The notes under the pieces: generated by a model
The model's input: only the letters and a program-made list of their open reading frames with translations
What the model was told of the DNA's origin: nothing
Databases searched by the model: none
Program-made: the position numbers and the translations under genes
Shown here: piece after piece, positions 62,903 through 64,000 of the stretch
How the letters are laid out: the number at the start of each line of letters is the position of its first letter
Position numbering within the stretch: the stretch's first letter is position 1
NCBI RefSeq assembly: GCF_024347575.1
Contig: NZ_AP025503.1
Location: 1,426,001-1,490,000, forward strand
Length of the DNA: 64,000 bases
Direction: 5' to 3'
DNA from: Vibrio pelagius
GTDB taxonomy: Bacteria; Pseudomonadota; Gammaproteobacteria; Enterobacterales; Vibrionaceae

Positions 62903-64000
62903 ATGAAAATCTTATCGCTAGAATTTGAGAATCTAAACTCACTCAAAGGCCGTTGGAAGCTCGATTTTACCCAATCTCCGTTTGCTGAAAATGGATTGTT
63001 CGCCATTACTGGGCCGACGGGCGCAGGTAAAACTACGATTTTAGATGCAATCTGTTTGGCCTTGTTCCACCGAACGCCTCGTCTAAAGAGCATTGCGAAA
63101 GGCAATAATGAGATCATGACACGCGGTACGGGCGAGTGTTTTGCTGAGATTGAGTTTGAAGTGAAAGGGAAAACTTATCGTTCTAGTTTCCATCAGAAAC
63201 GTGCTCGTAACAAGCATGATGGCGCACTCCAAACACCCACTTGCGAGTTTGCTGATGCCGACATCAATAAGGTATTAGAAACTCAGCTCAGTAAGAAGAT
63301 TAAACTGGTTGAGTCGACGACAGGTCTCGATTTTTCCCGTTTCACTAAGTCTATTTTGCTTTCTCAAGGTGAGTTTGCAGCGTTCTTAAATGCCAATGCT
63401 AATGATCGCGCTGAATTGTTAGAAGAGCTGACGGGTACTGAGATCTACAGTCTGATCTCAGAGCGCATCTATGAGCACTACAAATCCAGTGAAGAAGGGC
63501 TAAACCAACTGAAAGCGAAAGCTGAAGGTGTAAATCTGTTAACCGCTGAGCAAGTCGAAGAGCTCTCTCAAAACAAATCGAGTTTAGATATCGCGTTAAA
63601 GCAGCTTAACCAAGAGCTGAAAGGTTGGTCAGAGCATTTGGCTTGGTGGCGAGAACTCAATAAAGCCAAGTTATCGCTGGTGAGCAGTGAAAGTGAGTTG
63701 AAATCTGCTCAAGCGGAGATGGAAGCCAATAAACATCAATTGGAACAGTTAGCGAAAAGTGAACCTGCTGAAAAGCTGCGCCCACTTCATAAAGAACTTC
63801 ATCGTGTGCAGCGGGAAGTCGCGTCATTAAAGACTCAAATGGATGATGCGAATAAACAGCTTGAAACTGGCAATCAAGATAAGATCCAAACGGAAACAGC
63901 GCTCAGCGCGCAAACGGAAGCCACAAACCAACTTCGCAAAGAACAAACTGAGCTTGTGGCGACCATAGAAAAAGTGCGCCCACTTGATCAGCAAGTCGCT
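62903..64000 (+). CDS. sbcC: Exonuclease SbcCD, ATPase subunit C (5' part, cut by the window end)
   Basis: SMC/Rad50-like ATPase of the SbcCD complex. The first 366 codons are present and the frame is open to the last base of the window, so this is truncation by the window, not a broken gene. Walker A is GPTGAGKTT near residue 35, within the typical N-terminal LSLEFENLNSLKG...FAITGPTG arrangement. A Q-loop-like segment (LLSQGEFAAFLNA) is near residue 155, followed by the start of the long coiled coil rich in Glu, Lys and Gln. It is coupled to sbcD. Confidence 0.95.
   Translation, partial: MKILSLEFENLNSLKGRWKLDFTQSPFAENGLFAITGPTGAGKTTILDAICLALFHRTPRLKSIAKGNNEIMTRGTGECFAEIEFEVKGKTYRSSFHQKRARNKHDGALQTPTCEFADADINKVLETQLSKKIKLVESTTGLDFSRFTKSILLSQGEFAAFLNANANDRAELLEELTGTEIYSLISERIYEHYKSSEEGLNQLKAKAEGVNLLTAEQVEELSQNKSSLDIALKQLNQELKGWSEHLAWWRELNKAKLSLVSSESELKSAQAEMEANKHQLEQLAKSEPAEKLRPLHKELHRVQREVASLKTQMDDANKQLETGNQDKIQTETALSAQTEATNQLRKEQTELVATIEKVRPLDQQVA

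Noticed and set aside
1-64000. tRNA genes, insertion sequences, integrases or CRISPR arrays
   Set aside because: I saw no cloverleaf with conserved T-loop sequence, no transposase or integrase motifs, no terminal inverted repeats with target duplications, and no regularly spaced repeats. A covariance or profile search would settle this.

Overview
The window looks like a stretch of a marine Vibrio genome, most likely of the Splendidus clade and probably from chromosome II. The reasons are gene content and style: a zwf-pgl-gnd operon and sbcDC of Vibrio type, a tandem glycine riboswitch in front of a sodium/amino-acid symporter, a CSS-EAL protein, and an alginate-degradation cluster like those known from alginolytic vibrios. 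Species and replicon are inferences. I saw no rRNA, tRNA, insertion sequence, phage gene or CRISPR array.

Layout. 0-7.1 kb: an M32 carboxypeptidase, a LysE-type exporter, two AGCS sodium/amino-acid symporters (the first behind a tandem glycine riboswitch), and two Vibrio-type membrane proteins. 7.7-12.5 kb: a TolC-HlyD-permease-permease export operon with no ATPase gene. 13.5-15.9 kb: a CitA/DcuS-type kinase and its response regulator. 16.3-20.0 kb: the oxidative pentose phosphate operon zwf-pgl-gnd. 20.2-21.8 kb: a CSS-EAL c-di-GMP phosphodiesterase.

22.0-37.2 kb is the most unusual part. It is a type I secretion locus of five tightly packed minus-strand genes (HlyD adaptor, a hybrid-kinase-like protein whose phospho-acceptor His is replaced by Tyr, a TolC-like channel, and two ABC half-transporters with degenerate ATPase motifs). 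These are divergent from one 2050-residue acidic protein with cadherin-like repeats and a DUF4114 module. I read it as a surface adhesin or matrix protein with a dedicated exporter and a built-in signalling pseudokinase. The shared promoter region holds two perfect palindromes.

37.4-47.0 kb: a LysR regulator, a Fur-box-preceded TonB-dependent receptor, an overlapping GNAT/LysE-type pair, a secreted GH3 glucosidase and a dCache chemoreceptor. 47.3-61.5 kb: the alginate region, with a possible small RNA, an SSS-family symporter, a DEH-reductase-like SDR, a KdgF-like cupin, a KdgM-like porin, a two-module surface lipoprotein, a CBM32-PL7 lyase and a tandem PL7-PL7 lyase. A DnaQ-like exonuclease and a cNMP/CBS/DUF294 nucleotidyltransferase interrupt it. 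The proposed flow is that the lipoprotein lyases cut alginate at the surface, the porin admits oligomers, the SSS protein imports uronates, KdgF opens the unsaturated monomer and the SDR reduces DEH to KDG. KDG kinase, KDPG aldolase and oligoalginate lyase genes are not in this window. A short element, TATTTGTAT, recurs in the intergenic regions of this cluster and is a candidate shared operator. The window ends in sbcD and a truncated sbcC.
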